Shown here: positions 1 through 6,822 of the stretch, piece by piece | Layout of the letters: every line of letters begins with the position of its first letter | How positions within the stretch are numbered: position 1 is the first letter of the stretch | Assembly: GCA_036276235.1 (NCBI GenBank) | Contig: DATBDZ010000222.1 | Coordinates: forward strand, 1-17,670 | DNA from: JANWHF01 sp036276235 | GTDB taxonomy: Bacteria; Planctomycetota; Phycisphaerae; Tepidisphaerales; Tepidisphaeraceae | Reading direction: 5' to 3' | DNA: 17,670 nucleotides | The notes under the pieces: generated by a model | The model's database searches: none | What the model was told of the DNA's origin: nothing | Seen by the model: the letters and a program-made list of their open reading frames with translations, nothing else | Program-made: the position numbers and the translations under genes

Positions 1-2
1 GC

Positions 3-197
3 AAGACAGTTGTAAAGAAACTGAAGGCCCGACCCGGTGGCACCCGCACCGCAGGAAAGCGGGCTGCAACCCAGCCGACGGCGCAGGATATCGCCGCGCG
101 TGTGGCTGTGGCGCGCGACCTGTTTAACCCGGTCGCCGCGACTGCGGCACGAAACGCGTTTCTTCACCGGCAACAGCCACGCAAACATGCCTCGTAA
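3..197 (+). CDS. C-terminal end of an unrecognised protein (5' partial); possible antitoxin
   Basis: The frame is open from the window edge and ends at TAA 195-197, giving 64 residues without a visible start. The fragment is rich in Lys, Arg and Ala (begins KTVVKKLKARPGG, ends QQPRKHAS). No domain can be recognised. Its last 11 bases overlap the ATG of the next gene (187), which suggests translational coupling. Because the downstream protein has features of a MazF/PemK-like toxin, this fragment could be the toxin-binding tail of an antitoxin, but that rests only on position. A longer ORF in another frame, starting at 37, covers the same bases; I prefer this frame because the tight overlap then makes sense. 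The frame choice is moderately sure, the function is unknown. Confidence 0.4.
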   Translation, partial: KTVVKKLKARPGGTRTAGKRAATQPTAQDIAARVAVARDLFNPVAATAARNAFLHRQQPRKHAS

Positions 198-654
198 TCC
201 GCGCCCGCCCATGGCGGACCCGGATCTGGTCCAGCCCGGCGACATCGTCTGGCTTGACGCAGTCCATCTCACACCGACGCGAGGAGCCGGCGGACATACC
301 TGGCCGCATAACGCAATCTGCCTCTATCACCACTACCACAATCGAGCACTCGCAGACCTCATTGTTAGCGGCACGATTTTCCAGTTTGTCTGCATCAGCT
401 CCATCACCAAATCCCGGCCGCTTGATCCCACAAGACAGGTGCTGCTCGACCACACCGATCCAAACCTCGGCCTCAGCGGACCATCGGCGGCATGCGTCGA
501 TTTCGCCCCAAGCGTGATCGTGACCGTTGAAGGCCAGCGGCACATTCTCAACGGAGTCCGACGACTGACTCATCCAGTGCCTCTTCGCGTTTCCGCGTCA
601 CCCACTTTGCAGGCGGTGGTTGCACTGTTCAATAAATACTGGTCGGGACAATAG
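187..654 (+). CDS. small protein, possible MazF/PemK-like toxin
   Basis: A 155-residue protein starting at ATG 187 inside the end of the previous gene. The same frame is open back to 37, but that part looks like shadow sequence and would overlap the upstream frame for 160 bases. After a short Pro-rich start come PGDIVWLD (a typical first strand of MazF/PemK folds), a central strand FQFVCISSITKS (compare the VCPIT-S region of the family) and GLSGPSAACVDF (compare the GL-x-PSVV-x-VD strand near the end of MazF). These similarities were judged by eye. If right, it would be an mRNA-cleaving ribonuclease paired with the upstream product. The middle, rich in His and Tyr (ICLYHHYHNRALAD), is unusual, and the protein is somewhat longer than the usual 110-120 residues. 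It could equally be an uncharacterised conserved protein. Confidence 0.5.
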   Translation: MPRNPRPPMADPDLVQPGDIVWLDAVHLTPTRGAGGHTWPHNAICLYHHYHNRALADLIVSGTIFQFVCISSITKSRPLDPTRQVLLDHTDPNLGLSGPSAACVDFAPSVIVTVEGQRHILNGVRRLTHPVPLRVSASPTLQAVVALFNKYWSGQ

Positions 655-736
655 GGCAAGCTCCACAGCCCGCGCGCGACACGAAGCGTGAAGCCTACAA
701 TTGACATTTCCGACCCTTTTTCCGAGAACACTTGCG

Positions 737-1126
737 ATGGACGTACAACTGGAAGGTTTGAAGTTTGACGGCAATGGCTTGATCCCCGCGATCGTTCAGG
801 ATGCGAAATCGCATGAGGTCCTGATGATGGCTTGGATGAACAAGGATTCGCTGGAGAAGACCGTTTCGACCGGGAAGACGCACTTTTACAGCCGCAGCCG
901 CGGGAAGCTTTGGCTCAAGGGCGAAAGCAGCGGCCACGTGCAGCAGGTGAAGGCAATCCGCACCGATTGCGACAAGGATACACTGCTGATCCTTGTCGAG
1001 CAGATCGGCGCGGCTTGCCACGATGGGTATTACAGCTGCTTCTACCGCGAGCATCAGATGGATGGGGATTGGAAGACGGTCGGGAAAAAGGTGTTTGATC
1101 CGGAGAAAGTGTACGGGGAGAAATAA
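737..1126 (+). CDS. hisI: phosphoribosyl-AMP cyclohydrolase
   Basis: This 129-residue protein opens the purine ring of phosphoribosyl-AMP in histidine biosynthesis (cytoplasmic, zinc dependent). The family core is complete: FDGNGLIPAIVQD at residues 10-22, SRSRGKLWLKGESSGH at 52-67 and DCDKD at 77-81. The metal-ligand cysteines are at 78 (DCD), 94 (ACH) and 101 (SCF). It is a stand-alone HisI: the protein ends about 28 residues after the last cysteine, with no HisE pyrophosphohydrolase domain. I chose ATG 737, since the family starts close to this point. A TTG at 701 would add 12 residues without family similarity (TFPTLFPRT). No other his gene is present, so the gene is dispersed from any his operon. 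The downstream gap to the trkH-like gene is filled by repeats, so the two are probably not tightly coupled. Confidence 0.93.
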   Translation: MDVQLEGLKFDGNGLIPAIVQDAKSHEVLMMAWMNKDSLEKTVSTGKTHFYSRSRGKLWLKGESSGHVQQVKAIRTDCDKDTLLILVEQIGAACHDGYYSCFYREHQMDGDWKTVGKKVFDPEKVYGEK

Positions 1127-1241
1127 GTTGCCAGTTGCCAGTTGTCAGTGGAAAGACGAATCCGACGCCTTCTTCACTGACAACTAACAACTGACAACTC
1201 ATTGATCCCACTGACAACTGGCAACTGACAACTGACAACTT
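1125..1241. repeat. cluster of degenerate heptad repeats (CAACTGA / TCAGTTG) with long inverted arms
   Basis: The gap between hisI and the trkH-like gene consists almost entirely of variants of the 7-mer CAACTGA. The left array (1125-1151) is in TTGYCAG orientation. A middle copy (1175-1199) and the right array (1208-1241) are in the opposite orientation. The reverse complement of the left array matches the start of the right array at about 25 of 27 positions, including a run of 20 identical bases starting CCACTGACAACTGG. The transcript could therefore fold into a long hairpin. Repeats of this kind recur between genes in several phyla; I know of no agreed function. The left array begins on the last bases of the hisI stop codon. 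Confidence 0.85.
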
Positions 1242-1262
1242 ATTTCCAAACAAGGACGCGAA

Positions 1263-2543
1263 GTGGCGGCGCAAACAGCTCGGGAGCGTAAGAAAGTTTC
1301 GCCGCCTTTGGCTGCGCCGGCGGTTGCGGCTGCGCGGCCGGCGGCGGGATTGTGGCCGCTTTTGCTGCTTGCTTATCCGGTGCTGACGTTGATCGGGTTC
1401 AATCTGCTGCAGCGGCCGGGGGTGATGGTGGAGGGGCAGCAACTCTCTGAAGTGCGGGCGATCATGATCGCCTCCAGCACGCTGACACTCACGGGCTTTC
1501 AATTCGCCGTAGGGCCCAACGAATTCAATCCGGAGAGCATTCAGGGGCCGGCGATCATCCTGACCCTGACGATGGCCGGCACGCTGCTGGCGCTCGTCGC
1601 CGGCGGATGCGCCGCGCGGCGCGCGCTGCGGCTTCCATGCTCGGATCGCCAAATCATCATCGCGGCGGTGGTTGCCGAAGCGCTGGCGGTTCTCGCCGGG
1701 TCGGCGGGATTGCTGGGCGAAGGGCGATCGTTCTACGAAGCCATCCAACTCGCGGTCAGCGCATTCGGCAACAGCGGCGCAGTCGTATTTCGCCCTAATG
1801 CCGGCGGAATGCCTGCCCTCACAAGCTGGCGCGTGCATGGCGTGCTGCTCCCGCTCTCCGTGCTCGGCGGGCTGGGGCTGCCGGTGCTGATGGAATTGTA
1901 CGATGCGCTCTTTGGTATCCGTCCCCTTTCGCGGCATTCGCGAACCGTGCTCACCGCTACCGCAGCGCTTTACGTAATCTCCGTGGTCGGCCTCGCCTGG
2001 TGCATGCTCGAGGGGGATTCGCCCGCGCCCGCGAGCGTGCGCGAGGCGCTCGTGAAAAGCTCCGCAACAATTTTGGATGCGCGCACGGCGGGCTTGCCTT
2101 TGGGGTTGATCAAGAATGTTCCCGTCTCGCAATGGCTGATCGTGCTGCTGATGATCATCGGCGGCAGCCCCGCCGGCACCGCGGGCGGCGTCAAAGTGAC
2201 GACGTTTTGGGTTTTGGGAAACGGCGTTGTTGATATCCTGCGCCGGCGCGCCGTGAGCCGCGTCGCGGGCATCGCCGCGATCTGGCTGGTGTTTTACCTG
2301 GCGGCAGCACTGGTTGGGGTTTTGGCGATTAGCGCCGCGGAGCCGCAGCTACAATCAGATCGCGTCTGGTTCATGACGATCAGCGCACTGAGCAACGTCG
2401 GTCTCTCGCACGATCCTATCTCCATCGTCGGCGCCGGCTCGTATGCTCTTTCGACGCTGATGCTAATTGGTCGAATCGCGCCGCTGATCGTGCTATGGAT
2501 TCTGGCGCTGTGGATGGATGAGGTAGATGTTTTGGTTGGGTGA
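1263..2543 (+). CDS. TrkH/KtrB-family potassium transporter subunit
   Basis: A 426-residue inner-membrane protein of the Trk/Ktr/HKT family, which takes up K+ through four pore-loop repeats. All four filter regions can be seen: TLTGFQF (about residues 75-81), SAFGNSG (166-172), DARTAGLPL (272-280) and SALSNVGLS (374-382), with the filter glycines kept. The family signature GGSPAGTAGGVK is at 300-311. The first about 28 residues are Ala/Arg-rich and probably cytoplasmic; the rest is a chain of hydrophobic segments. The start is GTG 1263, preceded by AAGGA at 1252-1256, six bases away. No trkA/ktrA regulatory subunit, normally needed for gating, is next to it. Its last 51 bases overlap the minus-strand glycosyltransferase gene tail to tail. 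I give no gene symbol because TrkH and KtrB cannot be separated by eye. Confidence 0.9.
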   Translation: MAAQTARERKKVSPPLAAPAVAAARPAAGLWPLLLLAYPVLTLIGFNLLQRPGVMVEGQQLSEVRAIMIASSTLTLTGFQFAVGPNEFNPESIQGPAIILTLTMAGTLLALVAGGCAARRALRLPCSDRQIIIAAVVAEALAVLAGSAGLLGEGRSFYEAIQLAVSAFGNSGAVVFRPNAGGMPALTSWRVHGVLLPLSVLGGLGLPVLMELYDALFGIRPLSRHSRTVLTATAALYVISVVGLAWCMLEGDSPAPASVREALVKSSATILDARTAGLPLGLIKNVPVSQWLIVLLMIIGGSPAGTAGGVKVTTFWVLGNGVVDILRRRAVSRVAGIAAIWLVFYLAAALVGVLAISAAEPQLQSDRVWFMTISALSNVGLSHDPISIVGAGSYALSTLMLIGRIAPLIVLWILALWMDEVDVLVG

Positions 2544-3722
2544 GGATTGCGCGTCCAGCATCCGATCGTAAATCGCTTCGACCGATCGCGTCGTGATCGG
2601 CGCCGTGAAATGCTCGCGCACTCGGGCATGCCCGGCGCGTCCCATTTCATCGGCTCGTTGCGGGTTCTCGAGGATGCCGCAGATCGCGTTTCCCATCGCT
2701 TTGGCATCGTTCATGGGGACAAGCAAGCCGGTTTTTCCGTCCTCGACGATTTCCGGCACTCCCCCGCCGGCGGTGGCGACGACTGGTTTGCGCGCGGCCA
2801 TGCCTTCAACAACAACCTGCCCAAACGGCTCGCCGGTGATCGATGCGTGAACGAGCAGATCCAGATCGTGAACCGCTTTGGCGACATCCTGCCGGAAACC
2901 GTCGAAGTGCACTACCTCCTTCAGCCCCAGTCGCGCAACTTGAGCGCGAATTTCGCGCTCGTAGTCTTCCTCCTCAAAGAGCGCGGCACCGATGATATCA
3001 AACTGCGCCGCAGGGAATTGCTGCCGAACCAGCGCCGCCGCTTGGATGAAAATATGCTGGCCCTTCCATCGAGCGATGCGGCCGACCAGGCCGATCTTCG
3101 GCGCATCCTCCCTGCCTCCGCGCGGAACCTCCGGAATTTCGTACGGCGTGAAATCGATTCCCGAATACGCGACATGCGCACATTTGCCCGGCGGTAGCTT
3201 GAGCGTCTCCAGTGTTGACCGCGAGTTGGCCAGCACGCAGGTCGGAATATGCCGCGCGAGAAATCGGAAAACTTTCACGACCTTCTTCGGCAGATATTGC
3301 TCGTCGATCCGATCGCGCACATGCCAGATGAGCGGTCGGCGGGCCAGCCGCGCTGCGAAGCCGCCGATCAGATCGGACTTGAGGGAGTTGGTGTGAACCA
3401 GATCAGGCTTGAGCCGGCGAATGAATCGCGCGACTTGTCGCACGGCGCCGAGCGTCGAGAAGATTTCGCGCAATCGCCCGAGGCTCGATGCGCCCAGCGA
3501 ATCCTTGCGCGCATCCAGAAGCTCGCGGGAAAGGGGAAGAATGTGCGGCTCGACTTTAATCTCGCGCAGCTTTTGGGCGAGCGGACCCTCTGAAAAGAGC
3601 AGCACAACCGGAAGAAACCGAGCTCGATCCAGATTCGCAATGAGATTGAAGAGCGCGATCTCCCCGCCGCCCAGCTTGGCGGTGTGATCGATGTAGAGGA
3701 TCGTCTTTGGCGCACCGTTCAG
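2493..3722 (-). CDS. glycosyltransferase, GT4-like (last gene of the operon)
   Basis: A GT-B glycosyltransferase that would transfer a sugar from a nucleotide-activated donor. Read from CTG 3722 the product has 409 residues. The first family strand TILYIDHTAKLGGGE, with the Gly-rich acceptor loop, lies upstream of the first ATG/GTG/TTG in frame (GTG 3605), so a start at 3605 would remove about 39 essential residues. In frame, the only plausible start after the preceding stop is CTG 3722-3720, which overlaps the stop of the previous gene as CTGA. Other landmarks are DLVHTNSLKSDLIGG, the donor-site start IGLVGRIARWKGQ, and the E-x7-E block EPFGQVVVEGMAARKPVV. The short tail after MLDAQSS (reading PNQNIYLIHPQRQNP) is encoded opposite the end of the trkH-like gene and may be a late extension. 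Donor and acceptor cannot be told. Confidence 0.88.
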   Translation of the reverse strand: MNGAPKTILYIDHTAKLGGGEIALFNLIANLDRARFLPVVLLFSEGPLAQKLREIKVEPHILPLSRELLDARKDSLGASSLGRLREIFSTLGAVRQVARFIRRLKPDLVHTNSLKSDLIGGFAARLARRPLIWHVRDRIDEQYLPKKVVKVFRFLARHIPTCVLANSRSTLETLKLPPGKCAHVAYSGIDFTPYEIPEVPRGGREDAPKIGLVGRIARWKGQHIFIQAAALVRQQFPAAQFDIIGAALFEEEDYEREIRAQVARLGLKEVVHFDGFRQDVAKAVHDLDLLVHASITGEPFGQVVVEGMAARKPVVATAGGGVPEIVEDGKTGLLVPMNDAKAMGNAICGILENPQRADEMGRAGHARVREHFTAPITTRSVEAIYDRMLDAQSSPNQNIYLIHPQRQNP

Positions 3723-4927
3723 GCAAGCACCTCATCAAACACCGCGCGAATCTGCGGCATCACCGCGGCCCAATCAAATCGGGCCGCGTACTCCCGACAT
3801 TGCTGCGCGCTGGGAACGGGAATCCGGCCCGAGAGTGCTTCGATGATTCGATCGGCGATCGCCTCCGGCTCCGTCGAATTGAAGATGAGTGAAGGCTCCA
3901 GCCCGCGCAGAATTTCCGGCGTGCCGCCGATCGACGTGCCCAGTACCGGCGTGCCGCTGGCGAGCGATTCAACGGTAATGAGGCCAAAACCTTCCAATGC
4001 GAGAGTCGGCACGATTGAGAAATTGGCGGCCGCATATGCGAACGGCAAATCCTGCTCGGGAATGAACCCGAGCAATCGGACATGTTCGCTCAGGCCCGCA
4101 TCCGCAATGCGCGAGCCAAGCTCACCGGCCAGTTCACCCTTGCCGCCGATCATCAGCAGGACATCCGGATGGCGCGCGCTGAGGATTTTCATCGCGTCGA
4201 TAAGACCTTCGAGGCCCATTCGCCGCGCAAGGCGCCGAATGGCGATGAGGATCGGGCGATTCTCCGGCCAACCGAGCCGCGCGCGTGCTTGCGAACGATC
4301 GACGTTCAGATAGGCCGACAGATTCAGTCCACCAGGAATCACCCGGATTCGATCGCGCGGCACGCCATAATCTTCGCGCGCGATTCGTGCGAACGCATGA
4401 GAGAGCGTGATGACGCGCGCGGCCTGTTTCAGCACCGCCAGCTCAACCCGCCGCGCGAATGTCGCGCGGGCCCAGGTGCGAAAGCCGCGCGATTCGGCGC
4501 GAATCTCGGCGGCAAACGGTCCGTGAAAATGCGTGACGATCGGCAATCCCTTGAGATGCAAAAGACCCGGATACGTGTACAGCGCAAAATGCGAATCGAT
4601 GACATCGATTCCTTCACGAACGGCCTGCGCGATCTGCGCCCGCGCGCCACCAAGGCGCGCGGGGAGCGATGCGCCGCCGCCGGCCAGCGGCCGCACGCTC
4701 AGCGCACCATCGCACTGCTGACAGGCAGAAACCAGCGCGACCCCCTCAATGCCGCTGCTCGGCGAAGCATTCACCTGCTCGAAGAAATAGCGATTGAGCC
4801 CCCCATCGCGCACGTCGGGAAACCAATCCATTCCGATCATCAGCGCGCGAATGCGCCTGGTCGTCGCGAGCGCGGCTGTCGCTGGCGTCGAAGTTGGATC
4901 GCCTTGCGTCATCGCCCCGCCGCTCAT
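3719..4927 (-). CDS. glycosyltransferase, GT4 family
   Basis: A 402-residue GT-B fold enzyme. The N-terminal half has the family start IRALMIGMDWFPDVRDGGLNR (split across residues of about 24-44), then IDSHFALYTYPGLL and THFHGPFAAE, which form the acceptor side. The C-terminal half has VIPGGLNLSAY, the donor-site block IRRLARRMGLEGLIDA and the E-x7-E motif ALEGFGLITVESLASGTPV, all typical of GT4. The start ATG 4927 overlaps the stop of the amidotransferase gene as ATGA. The frame is open up to 5038, but that part lies inside the upstream gene. An alternative ATG at 4912 would drop five residues. Its stop overlaps the CTG start of the next gene. It is very probably co-translated with both neighbours in a glycan assembly operon. 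Sugar specificity is unknown. Confidence 0.92.
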   Translation of the reverse strand: MSGGAMTQGDPTSTPATAALATTRRIRALMIGMDWFPDVRDGGLNRYFFEQVNASPSSGIEGVALVSACQQCDGALSVRPLAGGGASLPARLGGARAQIAQAVREGIDVIDSHFALYTYPGLLHLKGLPIVTHFHGPFAAEIRAESRGFRTWARATFARRVELAVLKQAARVITLSHAFARIAREDYGVPRDRIRVIPGGLNLSAYLNVDRSQARARLGWPENRPILIAIRRLARRMGLEGLIDAMKILSARHPDVLLMIGGKGELAGELGSRIADAGLSEHVRLLGFIPEQDLPFAYAAANFSIVPTLALEGFGLITVESLASGTPVLGTSIGGTPEILRGLEPSLIFNSTEPEAIADRIIEALSGRIPVPSAQQCREYAARFDWAAVMPQIRAVFDEVLA

Positions 4928-6822
4928 CGTCCATCCGGTGAAAGCGCCGCCAGCGGCTGATCCGGGTCGAGCGTCTTGTCCACGAAAATGCGCTGCCAGA
5001 TCTCCAGCACCATCAGCGTCCAGAGTTGATTTCCCCAATCGCGCCGGCCCGATTCGTGCTCGTCCACCAGCGTGCGAACGCCCTCGGGCCGGAAAAGTCC
5101 ACGATCGTTTGATGTCTTGGATGTGAGCAGCGTGCGAACCGTTCCGGCCAGATCGCGCCGCAGCCAGGTGCTCGCGGGCATTACAAATCCGCGTTTTCGC
5201 CGATAGATCACCTCGCGCGGCACATATCGCTCGGCCAGCCGCTTGAGCAGATGCTTCGTGCGGAAATTGCGCGTGAGCTGCGACGCGGGAATTGTTGCCG
5301 CGAATTCCACCAGATGTGTATCCAGCAGCGGCGAGCGCGCCTCCAGCGAATGCGCCATCGTGGAAACATCCATCTTGGTCAGCAGTTGATCCGGGAGATA
5401 GCTGACGAGATCTCCATGCAGCGCGCGGTCGGCATCGGTCGGCCCATCAGCCGAGTCCCAGACGTCGGCATAATGCCGATCGGGATCGGATTGATGCAAC
5501 TCGCTCATGAAGCGCTCGGAGTAAAGCGAGCGGCGGAGCGAGCGCAGGCCGCGGTCATAGACGAATGCATCGCGCGCCGAGCGCGTCGCCGCGCCTGCGA
5601 GCATGCGGCCCTTTTTGCCCGCGCGACTGACCAGCATCGCCGCCGCCGGCCGCACCATCGACGGCACCATCCGCCGAAATGCCTGACTGGCGCGGGCGAC
5701 CACCGGCCGCGCGTAGCCGGCGAAGGCTTCGTCGCCGCCGTCTCCGTTAAGAACAACCGTGACATGTTCCTTTGCCGCGCGGGCCACCGCATACGTCGGC
5801 ACGATGCTCACATCCGCCAGCGGCTGGCCATAATGCCAGACGATTTTTGGCAATCGCTGAATCTCATCGGAAGGCATCACATGCTCGTGCAGATGCGCCC
5901 CCCAGTTCTTCGCGACCGTGCGAGCGTAGGGCCGCTCGTCGAATTCTGGATTCTCAAATCCAACAACGACCGCTTCCACCGGCCCGGCCCCCAGGTCCGA
6001 CATAATGCTGACGATAAGACTCGAATCGACGCCGCCGGAAAGAAACGCCCCCAGCGGCACATCGGACACCAGCCGCCGCTCAACGGCGCTGCGCAGCAGT
6101 GTGTTCAGCTCTTCCAGCAGGTCCTGCTCCGATCGCTCTTTCTTGTCAGCATAAGAAAGCCGCCAGTAACGGCGTTCAGATAAATCCGCGCCGATTTTCC
6201 ATGTTGCGCAATGTGCCGGCCGCAGCATCGAGACGCCGCGATAAATTGTCCGCGGCGCGGGGACGGCTTGATAAATCAGATACTCATCCATCGCGATCGG
6301 ATCGATGGCCGGCCGCGATGGTAATAGTTCGAGCAGCGTGTTGAGCGTCGAAGCGAAGGCTAGCCCGCCATCGAATTGCGAATAGTAGAGTGGTTTTTTC
6401 CCAAAGCGATCGCGCGCGACTGAAAGTTCCTGCGTGCGTTCGTTCCAGATCGCAAAGGCGAACATGCCATGCACGCGCTGCAGCAATCCGTCCAGGCCCC
6501 ATTCCTCATAGCCGTGAATCAGGATTTCGGTGTCTGATTTGGAGCGGAATTGGTGCTTCTTTTCCAGCTCGGCGCGGAGATGCTTGAAGTCGTAGATTTC
6601 GCCGTTGAAGACGATCCAGACATCGCCGTTCTCGTTGCACATCGGCTGATTGCCGCTGGGGGAGAGGTCGATGATCGCCAGCCGCTGGAAGATGAGCGAT
6701 GCGTTGCCGCGCTGCTCGATGCCGCGCGAATCGGGTCCGCGGTGGCGCATGGCATCGGCGCCGCGCGTGAGGGTTGGCAGATCGACAGGTTCCCGTGAGA
6801 TTACGCCCGCAATGCCGCACAT
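4924..6822 (-). CDS. asnB: AsnB-family glutamine-dependent amidotransferase (asparagine synthetase type)
   Basis: A 632-residue two-domain enzyme. The N-terminal glutaminase domain starts MCGIAGVIS with the catalytic Cys2, followed by RHRGPDS, QRLAIIDLS, FNGEIYDF and SKSDTE. The C-terminal synthetase domain carries the PP-loop SGGVDSS (262-268), NGDGGDEAFAGY and RRKRGFVMP. The biochemical family is therefore secure: ammonia from glutamine is passed to an acyl-adenylate. Free asparagine synthesis is the textbook role, but here the gene lies between glycosyltransferase genes, overlapping one by 22 bp and the next by 4 bp (ATGA). AsnB-like enzymes in such clusters, for example those beside exosortase-linked exopolysaccharide genes, are thought to amidate sugars or other cell-surface building blocks. 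I infer such a role without direct proof. No key residue seems lost. Confidence 0.93.
   Translation of the reverse strand: MCGIAGVISREPVDLPTLTRGADAMRHRGPDSRGIEQRGNASLIFQRLAIIDLSPSGNQPMCNENGDVWIVFNGEIYDFKHLRAELEKKHQFRSKSDTEILIHGYEEWGLDGLLQRVHGMFAFAIWNERTQELSVARDRFGKKPLYYSQFDGGLAFASTLNTLLELLPSRPAIDPIAMDEYLIYQAVPAPRTIYRGVSMLRPAHCATWKIGADLSERRYWRLSYADKKERSEQDLLEELNTLLRSAVERRLVSDVPLGAFLSGGVDSSLIVSIMSDLGAGPVEAVVVGFENPEFDERPYARTVAKNWGAHLHEHVMPSDEIQRLPKIVWHYGQPLADVSIVPTYAVARAAKEHVTVVLNGDGGDEAFAGYARPVVARASQAFRRMVPSMVRPAAAMLVSRAGKKGRMLAGAATRSARDAFVYDRGLRSLRRSLYSERFMSELHQSDPDRHYADVWDSADGPTDADRALHGDLVSYLPDQLLTKMDVSTMAHSLEARSPLLDTHLVEFAATIPASQLTRNFRTKHLLKRLAERYVPREVIYRRKRGFVMPASTWLRRDLAGTVRTLLTSKTSNDRGLFRPEGVRTLVDEHESGRRDWGNQLWTLMVLEIWQRIFVDKTLDPDQPLAALSPDGR

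Noticed and set aside
37..186. N-terminal extension of the MazF-like protein to position 37
   Set aside because: The sequence is Arg-rich with no domain and overlaps the other, better placed frame ending at 197.
701..736. TTGACA at 701-706 as a -35 box, or TTG 701 as the hisI start
   Set aside because: No -10-like hexamer follows at 16-18 bp (GAGAAC stands there), and the extra 12 residues do not fit the HisI family.
1125..1241. CRISPR array
   Set aside because: The units are only seven bases, degenerate, in both orientations and without spacers.
915..2132. 405-residue minus-strand ORF across hisI, the repeat block and the trkH-like gene
   Set aside because: It is antisense to two clear genes, rich in Arg/His/Gln, and the stretch LSVVSCQLSVGS is only the heptad repeat translated.
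2547..3593. Plus-strand ORFs opposite the last glycosyltransferase
   Set aside because: No recognisable domains, and the minus-strand frame carries GT-B motifs throughout.
4082..6183. Long plus-strand ORFs (4082-4960 and 5251-6183)
   Set aside because: They are shadows of the GT4 and asnB genes, whose motifs are unmistakable on the minus strand.
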